DNA of 64,000 nucleotides from Catellatospora tritici. Its GTDB lineage: Bacteria > Actinomycetota > Actinomycetes > Mycobacteriales > Micromonosporaceae. Shown here piece by piece: positions 62,082-64,000 of the stretch; the first letter of the stretch is position 1; each line of letters starts with the position of its first letter. Location: the NCBI RefSeq assembly GCF_019083965.1, contig NZ_JAHRCY010000035.1, positions 1 through 64,000 of the forward strand. Direction: 5' to 3'. A model generated the notes under the pieces. The model ran no database searches. It saw nothing but the letters and a program-made list of their open reading frames with translations, and was not told where the DNA came from. Position numbers and translations under genes: made by a program.

Positions 62082-62101
62082 CATATGATGTCATACGTAT
62101 G
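62082..62101 (+). promoter_or_regulatory. Imperfect palindrome in the amidohydrolase-dehydrogenase divergent region
   Basis: CATATGATGTCATACGTATG is a near-symmetric 20-base site sharing the CATATGA core with 55665 and 60109. A TTGACA (minus strand, 62067-62072) lies next to it and could be the -35 box of the amidohydrolase gene. The site could serve both directions. Confidence 0.55.
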
Positions 62102-62185
62102 CCATCAGCTGGAACCCCCTGGCGACGAACTGGCGGCAAGCGACCCGAGTTCGGCACTAAATTGCCCCGCCCTGGAAGGAACGTC

Positions 62186-63211
62186 ATGCAGCAGGCCAGA
62201 TATCAGGGCACCGGGCGCATCAGCGTCGTGGACGTGCCCGAGCAGCCCCCGGCCGCCGGCGAGGTGCAGATCGACGTCGCCTACACCGGCATCTGCGGCA
62301 CTGATCTGCACATCCTGCACGGGGCCATGGACCACCGGGTGGCCGTCCCCGCCGTCATCGGCCACGAGATGTCAGGAACCGTCGCGCGACTGGGCGAAGG
62401 TGTGTACGGCTGGGCCGTCGGCGCTCCCGTCACCGTTCTTCCCGTCCTGCCCTGCGACGACTGCCCCACCTGCCGCGCGGGTCACGGCAACGTCTGCCCC
62501 CACCTGACCTTCATCGGCATCGACAGCGCCGGTTCGATGCAGCAGCGCTGGAACGTGCCCGCGCGAGCGCTCATCGGCCTGCCCGACGGGCTGGACCTCG
62601 CCCACGGCGCGCTGGCCGAGCCGACCGCGGTCGCCGTGCACGACGTGCGACGCAGCGGACTGGTCGGCGGCGAACATGCCGTCGTGGTCGGCGGCGGCCC
62701 GGTCGGCCTGCTCATCGCAGTCGTCGCCCGCCACACCGGTGCCCGGGTCCTCGTACTGGAGCCCAGCACCCATCGGCGGGCGACAGCCGACCGGCTCGGT
62801 TTCACCACCATCGACCCCGCCCGTGGCTCCACGGCCGAGGCCGTCCGCGACTGGAGCGGCGGTCACGGCGCGGCCGTCGCGTTCGAGGTCTCCGGCGCGG
62901 CGGCAGGGGTGAACACCGCCGTGGAAGCCCTGGCGCCGCGCGGCAGGCTCGTCATGGTGGCGATCCACCCCACCCCCAGAAACGTCGACCTGCACCGCTT
63001 CTTCTGGCGCGAACTGACGATGCTCGGCGCCCGCCTCTACGGCCAGGACGACATGCAGACCGCGGTGGAGCTGGTGGCCTCCGGACAGATCCCGGCCACC
63101 GACCTGATCACCCGGATCGACCCGCTGCGGCAGGTCGACGACGCCTTCGCCGCCCTGGCGTCCGGAACACGAATGATGAAGATCCTCCTCGACTGCGGCG
63201 GGCAGCGATGA
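62186..63211 (+). CDS. Zinc-dependent medium-chain dehydrogenase
   Basis: The gene encodes 341 residues from ATG 62186, after AAGGA. The catalytic zinc motif GICGTDLH, GHEMSG, and the structural zinc cysteines (PCDDCPTCRAGHGNVC) are all present. The NAD(P) motif GGGPVGLL follows. It oxidises a sugar, polyol or sugar acid. In this context it could convert the free sugar to its lactone or act on a 2-keto-3-deoxy acid. Its stop overlaps the next start (ATGA). Confidence 0.92.
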   Translation: MQQARYQGTGRISVVDVPEQPPAAGEVQIDVAYTGICGTDLHILHGAMDHRVAVPAVIGHEMSGTVARLGEGVYGWAVGAPVTVLPVLPCDDCPTCRAGHGNVCPHLTFIGIDSAGSMQQRWNVPARALIGLPDGLDLAHGALAEPTAVAVHDVRRSGLVGGEHAVVVGGGPVGLLIAVVARHTGARVLVLEPSTHRRATADRLGFTTIDPARGSTAEAVRDWSGGHGAAVAFEVSGAAAGVNTAVEALAPRGRLVMVAIHPTPRNVDLHRFFWRELTMLGARLYGQDDMQTAVELVASGQIPATDLITRIDPLRQVDDAFAALASGTRMMKILLDCGGQR

Positions 63212-63966
63212 TGTTCGACCTGAGCGGAAGACTCGCCGTCGTCACCGGCGCTCGCCGCGGCATCGGGTTGGCCATCGCCGATGCGCTGGCAGCGGCCGGA
63301 GCCGACATCGTCGCCGTCAGCGCGCAGCTCGAACACGAGGGCAGCGAGGTGTCCCGTCGCGTGACGCGACACGGCCGGCACTGCGCGGTGCGAGCCGTCG
63401 ACTTCGCCCGCAGGGACGCCGTCGCCGCCCTGGCAGCGGAGCTGACCCAGTGGCACCGGCCCGTCGACATCCTCATCAACAACGCGGGCACCATCGCGCG
63501 GGCTCCGGCCGCCGAGCACAGCGACGAAGACTGGGACCGGGTCCTGGCCGTGGACCTGACCGCCCAGTTCGTCCTGGCACGCGAAGTCGGCCGGGCGATG
63601 CTGGCGCGCGGCACCGGGAAGATCGTCTTCACCGCCTCGCTGCTCAGCTTCCAGGGCGGTATCACCGTGCCGGGCTACGCCGCGGCGAAGTCCGGCGTGG
63701 CGGGACTGACCCGGGCGCTGGCCAACGAGTGGGCACCGCACGGGGTGAACGTCAACGCCATCGTGCCCGGCTACATAGCCACCGACAACAACCAGGCCCT
63801 GCGCGACGATGCCCGGCGCAACACGGCGATCCTCGACCGCATCCCCGCCGGACGGTGGGGGACGCCGGCCGACCTTGCCGGCGTGGCGGTGTTCCTTGCC
63901 TCGGCGGCATCGGACTACGTGCATGGAGCGCTCATTCCGGTCGACGGCGGCTGGCTGAGCAGGTGA
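63208..63966 (+). CDS. KduD-like short-chain dehydrogenase
   Basis: The gene encodes 252 residues. TGARRGIG (cofactor), NNAGT, the catalytic Ser in SLLSFQGG and the YAAAKSG Tyr-Lys pair are intact. The run from SFQGG to VPGYAAAKSGV, NVNAIVPGYIATDNNQ, ILDRIPAGRWGTPAD and ASDYVHGALIPVDGGWLSR closely follows KduD, the 2-dehydro-3-deoxy-D-gluconate 5-dehydrogenase. It may act on the keto-deoxy acid made by the enolase-superfamily enzyme. It is the last complete gene in the window, and only 34 bases follow. Confidence 0.9.
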   Translation: MMFDLSGRLAVVTGARRGIGLAIADALAAAGADIVAVSAQLEHEGSEVSRRVTRHGRHCAVRAVDFARRDAVAALAAELTQWHRPVDILINNAGTIARAPAAEHSDEDWDRVLAVDLTAQFVLAREVGRAMLARGTGKIVFTASLLSFQGGITVPGYAAAKSGVAGLTRALANEWAPHGVNVNAIVPGYIATDNNQALRDDARRNTAILDRIPAGRWGTPADLAGVAVFLASAASDYVHGALIPVDGGWLSR

Positions 63967-64000
63967 CCGGGTCAGGCTCCTACCCGCCGCCGCAAACCGG

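Noticed and set aside
1..64000. CRISPR arrays or ribosomal RNA
   Set aside because: No regularly spaced direct repeats and no rRNA-like sequence were seen on reading through the window.

Overview
The window is very GC-rich, with GTG/TTG starts, stop/start-overlapping operons and actinobacterial gene families: KdpFABC with KdpDE, GTP-type PEP carboxykinase, CBM2-linked cellulase, a mycothiol-dependent-isomerase-like protein and an ECF sigma factor with a SnoaL tail. It is most likely a filamentous actinomycete, probably Micromonosporaceae; this is inferred from family content, not from a marker gene.

Layout. 1-1.8 kb holds gene ends and remnants (ABC-2 permease tail, truncated hydrolase, lysA fragment). 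1.9-10.3 kb is a complete potassium-uptake operon, kdpF-A-B-C-D-E, with an extra tiny membrane ORF before kdpF. 10.3-16.1 kb is patchy: a small secreted protein behind a Shine-Dalgarno-masking hairpin, an internally deleted transposase, a secreted GH5 cellulase, an aldehyde dehydrogenase fossil, a DUF899 gene, an alpha/beta hydrolase, a tRNA-like 3' half and another transposase fossil. 16.4-22.0 kb carries two paralogous ArsR regulators without cysteines, each next to its own palindrome, bracketing a SulP transporter, a tandem pair of unknown genes, a DUF2795-like gene and pckG. 22.2-26.4 kb has a frameshifted membrane gene, a trypsin-like protease without a signal peptide, a membrane protein with a DnaJ C-terminal-like segment, and a two-helix membrane protein.

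26.6-49.1 kb is the most unusual part: one operon of six genes (215, 3412, 649, 321, 1265 and 1241 residues) with mostly overlapping stops and starts. The giant protein contains a DUF6603 region, an alpha/beta-hydrolase-like segment with Cys at the nucleophile position and a His/Pro/Gly repeat. The last protein has Asp-box propeller motifs. I cannot assign a function to the set. A TnpB-only IS200/IS605-type element, whose tnpB has lost its RuvC-I segment, sits exactly between genes 3 and 4.

49.1-54.9 kb holds small redox and stress genes (maleylpyruvate-isomerase-like, methyltransferase-like, MarR with a 20-bp palindrome, glyoxalase-like, two NAD(P)-binding proteins, ECF sigma factor). 55.0-55.5 kb is a graveyard of glycosidase pieces ending in extreme G/C runs inside nested inverted repeats. 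55.7-64 kb is a sugar-acid catabolic locus: ABC importer without its ATPase, enolase-superfamily dehydratase, GntR regulator, lactonase-like amidohydrolase, zinc dehydrogenase and KduD-like dehydrogenase. A shared CATATGA-containing site precedes three of its transcription units.
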